This document shows, piece after piece, positions 55,417-62,868 of a DNA stretch of 64,000 nucleotides. The position numbers and the translations under genes were made by a program. The notes beneath the pieces were generated by a model, which was not told the DNA's origin, ran no database searches, and saw only the letters and a list, made by a program, of their open reading frames with translations. Origin of the DNA: Ornithinimicrobium cryptoxanthini (GTDB taxonomy: Bacteria; Actinomycetota; Actinomycetes; Actinomycetales; Dermatophilaceae); assembly GCF_023923205.1 (NCBI RefSeq), contig NZ_CP099490.1, positions 1,240,001 through 1,304,000 of the forward strand, written 5' to 3'. The first letter of the stretch is position 1; each line of letters opens with the position of its first letter.

Positions 55417-55474
55417 ATCCGTCAGCGTTCGGCCAGGGGTTCTCGGGCGGGGCAGGGGTTGTGGGGTGGTAGGT

Positions 55475-56914
55475 GTGCCGCGAGACATCGTCGCATCGCG
55501 TCTCGTTCCGCTAATTCCTTGGGCGGTGTTCTGCGCGACGCCCGTGATTGTCGTCCTATTGGGTATGACTGTGGGAATGAATCACGATGTTGCTTGGATT
55601 CTCGTGGGGGCGGAACGAATGCTAGATGGTGGAACGTTCGGAGTCGATGTCGTGGATGTCAACCCACCACTCGCCTGGTGGATCTCCCTGCCAGCTGCCT
55701 ATCTTGCTCGGCTTATGAATGTTCCCGTCTACCTAGTTTGGCAACTTTCGGTATTCGCTGTCATTTCCACTGTGGTTGCGAAGTGCGTGCGGGAACGAAG
55801 ATATTCGACTGGCCAAGCGGCCGGGATGCTGCTGACCTTGGCTGTGCTCCCGGGGTACAGTTATGGGCAACGAGATCACCTGGTTGCGGTTTTCCTTCTG
55901 CCTTACGTTCTTGGCGTGGGGTGTCGACGACGACGTCTCGGTCTAGGGGCCGCGGTGCTGGTTGGCGTCGGGGTATCCTTGAAGCCCCACTATTTGATCA
56001 TTCCCATTCTAATTGAAGGTTACGTGGTCCTAAAGTCAGGGGTGTATCGAGATACACTGAGGCGACTTGCGGGGATAGCGCTGGTAGGGGGGATCTACTT
56101 GGCGTTAGTGAGGTTTTTCGCGCCGTCCTATTTATCGGAGGTGCTTCCAGCGGCGCGGGCGACTTATGGAGGCTACGATGCAGCAATACAAGGACTCCTT
56201 GCGAATGTGTTGGCGATAGCGGCCCTTGTCACTATCGTGATTTTAGTGACTGGGCGTCGCAATTGGCCCCCAAGGGTGCTGCTCGCGGTCATTGGAAGCC
56301 TTCTGGCCGCACTCCTCCAGGGTAAGGGATTCAATTATCACTTCCTTCCATCACTTCTATTCGTTTCGGTTGGCGTCGTTCTTTGTTGGGGCTCTATCGA
56401 AAGTCCGAGCCTCCGTGAGCACCTCCTCAAGAAGGTGGTATTGGTAGCCGCCGTGGGGTCGGTCATATTGTCGGTTGGGGATGGTGTTAGTGCTCGCCTG
56501 AGCAAGGTCAATGACGTTGACCCGCTCGTCGCTGCTATCAATGCCAATTCTGAACCGGGCGATAAGGTTGTAGTGCTGGCGACGTCCCCGCGCATCTTGC
56601 AGCCTGCGCTCTGGATGAGCGAAGCCAAAGTAGTTGGGTCTACTTGTTGCTTGTTTACCCTGCCCCAGTATCAAAAGGAGGGCACCAGCTACAACTTCTT
56701 GTCCTGGCAGCTTGAGGGAATTGCTACGGATGTGAAGCAATATCGGCCGCACCTAATAATACTCGATCATCGTCAACCGCAACTGGCGCTGTCTGCGCCA
56801 TTTGACTACAGAGACTTGTTAACGGGTGGGTTGGATTCGATCAAAGTGGATTATCATCAGGTGCTTGATGGTCCCGTTGCTCCCGATTACGTTCTCTTAA
56901 AATTGGTTGAGTAG
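55475..56914 (+). CDS. multi-spanning GT-C-like membrane protein
   Basis: 479 residues from GTG 55475; an in-frame ATG at 55391, inside the previous gene, is the alternative. About ten to eleven transmembrane helices are seen. The first extracytoplasmic loop holds MNHDVAWILVGAERMLDG and DVNPPLAWWISLP, the Asp/Glu arrangement found in GT-C glycosyltransferases that use polyprenyl-phosphate sugars. A soluble C-terminal part of ~110 residues (DKVVVLATSPRILQPALWMS...) follows. Substrate and product are unknown. It probably acts with the LtaS-like and GT87-like neighbours on a surface glycan. Lower GC than the dcw genes. Confidence 0.65.
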   Translation: MPRDIVASRLVPLIPWAVFCATPVIVVLLGMTVGMNHDVAWILVGAERMLDGGTFGVDVVDVNPPLAWWISLPAAYLARLMNVPVYLVWQLSVFAVISTVVAKCVRERRYSTGQAAGMLLTLAVLPGYSYGQRDHLVAVFLLPYVLGVGCRRRRLGLGAAVLVGVGVSLKPHYLIIPILIEGYVVLKSGVYRDTLRRLAGIALVGGIYLALVRFFAPSYLSEVLPAARATYGGYDAAIQGLLANVLAIAALVTIVILVTGRRNWPPRVLLAVIGSLLAALLQGKGFNYHFLPSLLFVSVGVVLCWGSIESPSLREHLLKKVVLVAAVGSVILSVGDGVSARLSKVNDVDPLVAAINANSEPGDKVVVLATSPRILQPALWMSEAKVVGSTCCLFTLPQYQKEGTSYNFLSWQLEGIATDVKQYRPHLIILDHRQPQLALSAPFDYRDLLTGGLDSIKVDYHQVLDGPVAPDYVLLKLVE

Positions 56915-56963
56915 TCTGTTCGTGTGGTTCTAACATACATTTGTGTTACCGCTTGTCAGATCC

Positions 56964-58433
56964 CTACGGCCTGTTTGTGCTAGGTGGCTGGCAGGTGTGC
57001 GGCTTCTGCGAGTCTTTCACTGCAAGCGCAGCCAAGACGAGGACTGGGATGGCGTGCCAGGGGGTCTGTGCGATCCGTGGTGCTACTGCTAAGGCGGATA
57101 GGAGGAGCCCCAGGGCGGGGACGACCCAGAGTGCGATCCACGCGATGGCTGTGGAGACGCGTAATGAGGCGGTCCACCTGTGCACCATGACTAAGGCTAG
57201 GGCTGGAATACCCAGAACCAAGTCGTAGGTCATGGAGTGCGGGGCTGCCAGCGTCGCCACAAGAACGACCAGCCACCAGCGCATTCTACTATCAGATGTT
57301 TTCTTGTGGATGTAGAGGACCGCCAATAGTCCTAAGGAGAGCGATGTAACTGTGGCGACAGATTGCCATGGTGCGTTCCCTGCGTTTGGGAGCCAAGGGG
57401 TCAGGAGCCCAACAAGCCCAGTGTTCTTTAGAGTTTGCCCCTCGTGGACTCCGTCAACGTACGGACCGCTCTGAAGGGCGCCCAGCCACACGGATACACT
57501 GTCTGGACCGACGACAAATAGGGACAGCACAACCCAGGCTGCGGTTGTCGTCGCGAGGCCAGCCAAAGCACTCCACCGCCGTTCGAGAAGCCATAGCCAC
57601 GGAATCAGGGCAATCAGGTGTGGTTTGACTAACGCGAGTCCAATAATAAGGCCCGCCACGAAAGGCCTATTTCTGTTCATAGCCCTATGGCTTAGAGCGA
57701 GCCACAGAAGAACGAATGCTGTGTTCTGGCCGGAGTAGAGTAGTTCTGTGATGGGAACTGACGCGAGTGCGATGATTACAAATCGTTGCCAGTTGAGGAC
57801 GGATGAGGGTGCATGCTTGCCGATTGTGCGAAGACTAATTACGAGAGCGGCCGCTGACGCGCCAGTCCAGATGAGTGTGGCAACGGGATAGGGGAGTGCT
57901 CCAAAAGGTGCAAGGATCACGGCTTCAAAGGGCGGGCCGACGAACCACGATAAGGCATCGTCACTCTTGAATAGGTCGGACTGGTACTCCATCTGAGTGA
58001 TGGGGTCGTAGAGATTTCCGAATGCCGACTGACTCGCTATCCTCCCCCCTGTCCACCGTGCCACGAAGTCAACCATGAATGGGTCGGGCCCAATCAACAT
58101 TCTGACCAGCCATGCCAGCGGCCACAGGATGAGAATGACTACCGGATAGACCGTGGTTCGTGCGGGCCGAAGTAGACCGTCGAGTTGGTCGAGGAACGAT
58201 GATGCCTTTAACTGACTGCTCCCAGGGGTCACTGAAGAGAATCTACCCTGATGAACGCTGCTCGGGGTTGGCCTTGGTGGAAGTTCTACCTGACTAGCTG
58301 CCTGGTCCGTCACTCCAGCGCGTGTGCCTTGGGCTGGATCGCGGTTGTGTGAGGCTTGGGTGTCGTTGGCAGGGTCTGTGGGGTAGTCCGGTGCCTCCGG
58401 GTCTACGGCGGACCCTGGTACGCCGCGCCACAC
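56964..58433 (-). CDS. GT87 / DUF2029-like membrane glycosyltransferase
   Basis: 489 residues from GTG 58433. The first ~90 residues are hydrophilic and Pro/Thr/Ser-rich, so the true start may lie further in. At least nine transmembrane helices follow, beginning at VYPVVILILWPLAWLVRMLI (~95-114). The loop PFMVDFVARWTGGRI...LYDPITQMEYQ and the segment LLYSGQNTAFVLLWLAL are typical of the DUF2029/GT87 polyprenol-phosphate mannosyltransferase group. It is convergent with the previous membrane protein, 49 bases apart. The target polymer is unknown. Confidence 0.7.
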   Translation of the reverse strand: MWRGVPGSAVDPEAPDYPTDPANDTQASHNRDPAQGTRAGVTDQAASQVELPPRPTPSSVHQGRFSSVTPGSSQLKASSFLDQLDGLLRPARTTVYPVVILILWPLAWLVRMLIGPDPFMVDFVARWTGGRIASQSAFGNLYDPITQMEYQSDLFKSDDALSWFVGPPFEAVILAPFGALPYPVATLIWTGASAAALVISLRTIGKHAPSSVLNWQRFVIIALASVPITELLYSGQNTAFVLLWLALSHRAMNRNRPFVAGLIIGLALVKPHLIALIPWLWLLERRWSALAGLATTTAAWVVLSLFVVGPDSVSVWLGALQSGPYVDGVHEGQTLKNTGLVGLLTPWLPNAGNAPWQSVATVTSLSLGLLAVLYIHKKTSDSRMRWWLVVLVATLAAPHSMTYDLVLGIPALALVMVHRWTASLRVSTAIAWIALWVVPALGLLLSALAVAPRIAQTPWHAIPVLVLAALAVKDSQKPHTCQPPSTNRP

Positions 58434-58746
58434 GTAACTGCCGGGCCGGCAGCGTCCACGGTTCCAGGCATATCAGGTCGACTTCGAAGACGCAGAGCAG
58501 GTCATCGACACAGATTGGCCGTTCGATGCAAGCTACGGGCACTTCCACGCCCGGCGGTGCACCAGGACGGGGACCGGACAAGAACCACGAGACCACGGAC
58601 GAACTCCTTCACCCGAACGAGCCGAACAGGACCGAGCGTGAGACCCGGCGCAAAGAGGCTGAGCGGAGAGAGGCCGAGCGCAAGGATGATGAGCAGCCGC
58701 CACCGTTCTAATCCATTGCACCATCCCGAGAACGCACACTGGGGCG
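58434..58746. other. gene-poor stretch with fragmentary reading frames
   Basis: No complete gene is supported. A plus-strand frame ends at 58711 in a charged, Arg/Glu-rich tail (TERETRRKEAERREAERKDD) without a credible start. Another frame (about 58470-58640) reads AYQVDFEDAEQVIDTDWPFD and then degenerates. These look like remnants at the island's edge. Confidence 0.3.
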
Positions 58747-58938
58747 GTGAACCCCAACGGTGTGGCCGAGGCTGGAGTTGCCCTCCTCGACCTCAGCACT
58801 GGGGTGGAAGAATTCGTGGCTGGCCATCCGGCATATCTCATGGGAGTGCGGCACCACTCACCGGCGCTCGCGGCGTGCGTGCCCGCGCTGCCGCAGGCAG
58901 CCGCCCCCGACACGCTGGCGGTCGAGACGGCGGAGTGA
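58747..58938 (+). pseudogene. truncated DUF5682-like N-terminus
   Basis: From GTG 58747 there are 63 residues ending ...PDTLAVETAE. The stretch HPAYLMGVRHHSPALAACVPAL resembles the start of DUF5682 proteins, which normally run to several hundred residues and lie with MoxR/vWA partners. The frame stops just after the conserved opening (LAVE[LT].E). No continuation is recognised downstream, so it is a stub. Confidence 0.55.
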
Positions 58939-58947
58939 GTCGATTAG

Positions 58948-59133
58948 CTGAGTCGGCCCGAAGCACAAGCCCCGCTGGCTCTGGCCTTCAGCCGGGAGAC
59001 TACGGTGGACGGCGCCCATATGTTGGAACTCACCTGGGTCTTCATGGAGGACCTTTCGTTGCGAGCATTCCGAAATCTGCACGTCGGTGCCGGCGTCGTG
59101 GGAATCAAGACGAGCATGTCCCGTGACGGTTGA
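58948..59133 (+). other. short open frame, possibly a gene remnant
   Basis: Sixty-one codons without a normal start (begins after a stop at 58945) read ...GAHMLELTWVFMEDLSLRAFRNLHVGAGVVGIKTS.... The amphipathic sequence looks protein-like, but no family is recognised. It overlaps the start of the Imm52-like gene by 11 bases. Confidence 0.25.
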
Positions 59134-59842
59134 CCAGTCTCTGGGCCGTCCCTATATCGGTGCGTACTGGGGGCAGCGTCGGGAGTCCGCCTGGGCGGGT
59201 GCGGAGCGGCTGTTGCGTTGCGTGACCCTGCTCGGCGAGGCCCACTCACTGCTCGGTTCGTGGTTTCGCGGCGGCTCAACCCGCGACGCTGCCTGGGCGG
59301 GTCCATTGGCGGGCGACGACCTCGAAGCGGTGACGCAACGGTTCGAGCGTGGAGCGCTGCGCAGAGACGACAACGGTGAGCCGATGCCGTATGGCGGTTT
59401 CGTCGTGGGGTGGTGGAACGGTGAGGCTGCCGCTCCGGCCGGCCTTCGCGCCAGCGCTGGCATCGAGAGCGAGTTCCAGGTCAACTCTGTCGTGCTCGAG
59501 CTGCCGCCTCTGGAGAATGCGGAGCACATTTATCAGCCCGAGGCGGCAGTTCAGATCCTCACCGCCATCCAGAGTTCGTGGGAGCTGGAGTGGGCGACCT
59601 GGGTCACACACCCCTGGCGGGACGCGCGGCCACTGAGCAGGCCGTGGCCACCGAGCATGGGCTGGCTGACTTATCTCAACGGTGTCCAGCCCCACGCGCT
59701 GGACGCCGGCCACATGGAGGGGGTGGCCGATGGCGCACTGGTCTGGGCTGCAGATGCCTTCTCGAGGGTGACCGTGGACGGGCTGCTGGCCGTGCGGGCG
59801 GGTCTGGAGCGTGCTGGTGACCTGCGTCCCGTTCTCAGGTGA
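59123..59842 (+). CDS. Imm52-family immunity protein (orphan)
   Basis: 239 residues from GTG 59123. The pattern YIGAYWGQRRESAWAGAERL near the start, LLGSWFRGGSTRDAAWAGPL (~55-74), RRDDNGEPMPYGGFVVGWWNG (~96-116) and the C-terminal LTYLNG...VWAADAFSRVTVDGLLAVRAGLERAG match the Imm52 family known from polymorphic toxin systems. Such proteins neutralise a cognate toxin domain. No toxin gene is adjacent: upstream is decayed DNA and downstream is a terminator. It is probably an orphan immunity gene retained against rivals' toxins, or a remnant. Confidence 0.7.
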   Translation: MTVDQSLGRPYIGAYWGQRRESAWAGAERLLRCVTLLGEAHSLLGSWFRGGSTRDAAWAGPLAGDDLEAVTQRFERGALRRDDNGEPMPYGGFVVGWWNGEAAAPAGLRASAGIESEFQVNSVVLELPPLENAEHIYQPEAAVQILTAIQSSWELEWATWVTHPWRDARPLSRPWPPSMGWLTYLNGVQPHALDAGHMEGVADGALVWAADAFSRVTVDGLLAVRAGLERAGDLRPVLR

Positions 59843-59928
59843 GCGGTGGACCCGACCCAAGCTCACGGCATACAGGAATCTGACAGCAACACGAAGTGAC
59901 TGGCGCATCGCCGGTCCAGCAATCGTGG

Positions 59929-59956
59929 GAGGGCCGGATGTTCGCATCCGGCCCTC
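59929..59956 (+). terminator. TTCG-loop terminator after the Imm52-like gene
   Basis: A perfect 12-bp stem (GAGGGCCGGATG / CATCCGGCCCTC) with a TTCG tetraloop, followed by TCTGCTGT. The remaining spacer to 60190 shows nothing else. Confidence 0.9.
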
Positions 59957-60190
59957 TCTGCTGTCCGCAGGGCTACAGCCTGGGTGTGCCACCAGCTCCC
60001 CGGAAGTGGCGCCTAGGCGCTTCCGGTTGCACACGGCATACGGACTCTCCTGACCAACGACGCCCCTGCTGTGAGGCACTACGCTCGGGGGCAGCCCGCA
60101 GGGACTACCCGTGTCGGGGAATGACAGTTCGGAAACCACCCGGTGTCATCGATGCACGGCGCTGAGGCCGCACCGTGACGGGAGATCTTG

Positions 60191-61304
60191 ATGAGCGACA
60201 ACCCAACAGGCGATGAGCCGAGGGGTTTGAGCCGAGGGGCGACGACCCGCAGGGCCAGCCATGGGGTGAGGCCAGCGCGGATGACACGGTGCTGATCCCG
60301 CAGACGGGGGGCGCTGCGGGGCACGCCTACGATCACAACCCCGCGGCGGACCCTGACGCGCACGGTCTGCAGGAGGTCGAGGACCCCGACGAGGCCGAGG
60401 GCCGCCCGACCTGGGTGACCCCGACGATCGCTAGCGTTGCCGCACTCCTCGTGGGTCTGCTGGCCGGCTGGTTGATCTGGTCCGGTGGCGATGACGACTC
60501 GGACGAGGTCGCAGCCCTGCAGAGCCAGGTCAGCGACCTCACGGCCGAGAAGCCGAGTTGCAGGAGCAGTATGACGAGTTGTCGGCTGAGATGGACGCGC
60601 TCGGCGAGGCGGGGGGCGAGAAGGCAGCCACAGTTGAGGAGCTCACGGCGGAGAACGTCGAGCTCACTGGGCAGGTGGAGACACTGACTGGTGATCTCGA
60701 CAGCCTGACGAGCGAGAAGGATGCGCTCACCGATGAGCTTGCCGGTCTCGAGCAGGAGAACGCAGACTTGCGCGAGCAGATCGAGGGCATCCTCGACGAC
60801 ATCGATGCCTCGGTAGTCGCGGCGTCCGACCTGGACGGTGGCACCGCAGCGGCTGCCGTCGCCGCGGCCGAGGCGAACGGCTGGGTGGTCATCCAGATCC
60901 CGACTGCCGCAAGCGAGGTGGCCGCTGGGACGGTCCTGTCCCAGACACCAGCGGCCGGCACGCCGATGCTCGCTGGCTCCGCGCTGGCGATCAGCGTCGC
61001 TACCGCTCCTGAGCCGCCTCCCGGGGCGGACGCCGGGACGATCTTTGAGGAGGACGGCAACGGATCGGCCACCACCGGGTCAGTGAACCTCGAGCCGGGT
61101 GTGCGCCACTTCCTGGCGTTCACCTTTGAGGGCGAAGACCGCCACGTGGTCAGCCTGGTCGACGCCGACGGTGACACGGTCGCCCAGCTCGTGGACCTGA
61201 ACGGGACGACTGAGGCAGGTGCGACGCTGCCCTTCATCCGCTCCTACAGCTTCGCGGTGGAGACTGAGGGTGCCTGGAGCCTCAGGGTGGTGACCCTGCC
61301 GTAG
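60191..61304 (+). pseudogene. inactivated membrane protein with coiled coil and PASTA-like domain
   Basis: ATG 60191 has GGGAGA upstream and reads MSDNPTGDEPRG. Then a 14-bp tandem duplication (60215-60228, repeated from 60229) shifts the frame. Removing it joins DEPRG to DDPQGQPWGEASADDTVLIP and on to one transmembrane helix (IASVAALLVGLLAGWLIW). At about 60552 one base is missing: ...SDLTAEK must continue as AELQEQYDEL in another frame. The downstream frame has a coiled coil (~60560-60790), a PASTA-like segment (AEANGWVVIQIPTA, GTVLSQTPAAGTPMLAG) and a beta-rich end. Two independent lesions make this a pseudogene; recoding or assembly error is the alternative. Confidence 0.8.
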
Positions 61305-61343
61305 GTGATCTGGCGGCTGCCTCACAGTCGATACGATCATCAG

Positions 61344-62093
61344 GTGTTCAAGTGGCGTGAGCGAGAGCCCGGTGTGGGACAGGCCTGGGGCGTGGACTGG
61401 GGCTTCACGGACCGCGCAGGTGGGGTGAGCACAGGGGCATACGACTCGCTCAACCTCGGCGGTCATGTGGGCGATGACCCGGCTGCGGTGACGCGGAACC
61501 GGGCACGGGTGGCAGAGGCGTTTGAGCTGGAGCCGGAGGCGCTGCGCTTCATGCGTCAGGTGCACGGGACCGCCGTCGCGGTCGTGGGATCTGAGCCTCA
61601 GGAGCTGGCTCCCGAGGCGGACGTCATGCTCACCGACAGCCCTGCTGTGGCGCTGGTCGTGATGGTGGCCGACTGCACCCCGATCCTGTTGTTGGACCGC
61701 ACCGAGGGACTGGCGGCCGTCGTGCACGCCGGCCGGGTCGGCTTCACCAACGGTGTGGTGGACGCTGCCGTGTCTGCCTTGCGGGACCGCGGAGCAAGCG
61801 ACCTGGAAGCCGTCGTCGGGTCTTCGGTCTGCCCGCGTTGCTATGAGGTGCCGGCCGACCTGCGGGACCAGGCCGCTGCTGCCAGCCCCGCGGCATACTC
61901 CGTGTCTGGCATTGGGACTCCGGCGATTGACGTGGCCGCCGGCGTCGTCGACCACCTGCACTCCGCCGGTGTCTCGGTGACCTGGCTGCCCGGCTGCACG
62001 CGGGAGGACGAGACGCTGTTCTCACACCGTCGGGAGGCCGGCGGCCGGTTCGCCGGCGTCGTCCGCCTGCTCCCGCCCGAGGACGCTGCCTGA
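61344..62093 (+). CDS. pgeF: PgeF / YfiH (DUF152, LACC1-like) purine nucleoside phosphorylase-type enzyme
   Basis: 249 residues from GTG 61344 (VFKWRE start typical of the family); GTG 61305 is possible but adds unrelated residues. Metal/active-site stretches are FMRQVHGTAVAVV (His), VVMVADCTPILLLD (Cys) and AVVHAGRVGFTNGVV (His). The last lacks the usual HAGWRG form. The family was called laccase domain, and later shown to act on purine nucleosides and to edit muropeptide precursors. In most actinobacteria it directly follows ftsZ; here it lies 16.7 kb away. A TACGAT 9 bases before the GTG hints at a leaderless transcript. Confidence 0.9.
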   Translation: MFKWREREPGVGQAWGVDWGFTDRAGGVSTGAYDSLNLGGHVGDDPAAVTRNRARVAEAFELEPEALRFMRQVHGTAVAVVGSEPQELAPEADVMLTDSPAVALVVMVADCTPILLLDRTEGLAAVVHAGRVGFTNGVVDAAVSALRDRGASDLEAVVGSSVCPRCYEVPADLRDQAAAASPAAYSVSGIGTPAIDVAAGVVDHLHSAGVSVTWLPGCTREDETLFSHRREAGGRFAGVVRLLPPEDAA

Positions 62094-62322
62094 CGCCGCT
62101 TCAGAGAGCGCGACCGCGGCCTCCGGCGCGGCGCCCGGGTCCGGACGTGCCTGGGGAATGGGATGTGGTCTTGGTTGGATGTGCCATGTCACGCTCCACG
62201 TTCTTGTTTGACGGGATGCGGCCGGCCATCCCGAGGGAGCGACGGCTGCCGGTGGTGGCGCGCACATCGGGCAAATGCCCTATCCTCTGCGTCGACTCGG
62301 GACGAGCAGGCACCATGGGGCC
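62094..62322. other. spacer after pgeF
   Basis: 229 bases with no supported gene. yggS, which commonly follows pgeF, is absent. A small inverted repeat GGGCAAATGCCC (62271-62282) and TATCCT (62281-62286), a possible -10, lie before the next gene. Confidence 0.35.
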
Positions 62323-62868
62323 ATGCGCACCTCCGTGACGGCCGCCGAGGCCGCGGCCTATCGACTGGCTGCCAACCACCTGACCGGGCGGCTGCCGGCT
62401 GGTGCCTACGTCGAGGCGGCTCACGTTGGCCTGCAGGACACTGCGCCGCGTGATGCGTTGGTGGGCCTGCACGCGCGGGTCGAGTCGTGCGAGCCGTCGG
62501 CCTGGGAGTCACCCGGCCTGATCCAGACCTACGGGCCACGGCAGGCTGTCTATGTGCTGCCGGAGGACAGCTTCAGCGTCTTCACTCTGGGTCGGTTGCC
62601 GCGGGAGCCAGCGGCGCAGCAGGCCCTCCAGGACGCCGCCGACGAGGTATGCCGGGAGCTCGCCGGGCAGGAACGTCAGGGGGTGCTGCATCCGCAGCTC
62701 AGGATGGCTTGCGCCACCGGGCGACTCGCGGTGCGGTGGACCGCCAGCGCCCTGATCGTCCGCGAGGTCGCGGTCCCGGCCGTCGATGTCGACGACGCGC
62801 GGGTCGAGCTCTGCCGCCGGCACGTGCACGCCTTGGGGGGCGAATTCAAGGGGTCTGCGCAACGGTGA
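62323..62868 (+). pseudogene. AlkZ-like winged-helix DNA-binding protein, truncated by an IS30-family element
   Basis: From ATG 62323 the protein resembles the N-terminal third of HTH_42/YcaQ-AlkZ-type winged-helix proteins: RLAANHLTGR, VGLQDTAPRDALVGLHARV, LIQTYGPRQAVYVLPEDSFSVFTLGRLP. AlkZ relatives are DNA glycosylases that unhook crosslinks. The sequence is normal to about VELCRRHVHALGG (62837), where PATPADF-like sequence should follow. Instead it runs into the IS end and stops at 62868. Normal length would be ~350-400 residues, so it is inactive. Confidence 0.7.

Noticed and set aside
55232..55474. long N-terminal extension of the GT-C-like gene inside the LtaS-like gene
   Set aside because: The extra residues are a shadow of the LtaS-like C-terminus; the hydrophobic N-terminus begins after GTG 55475.
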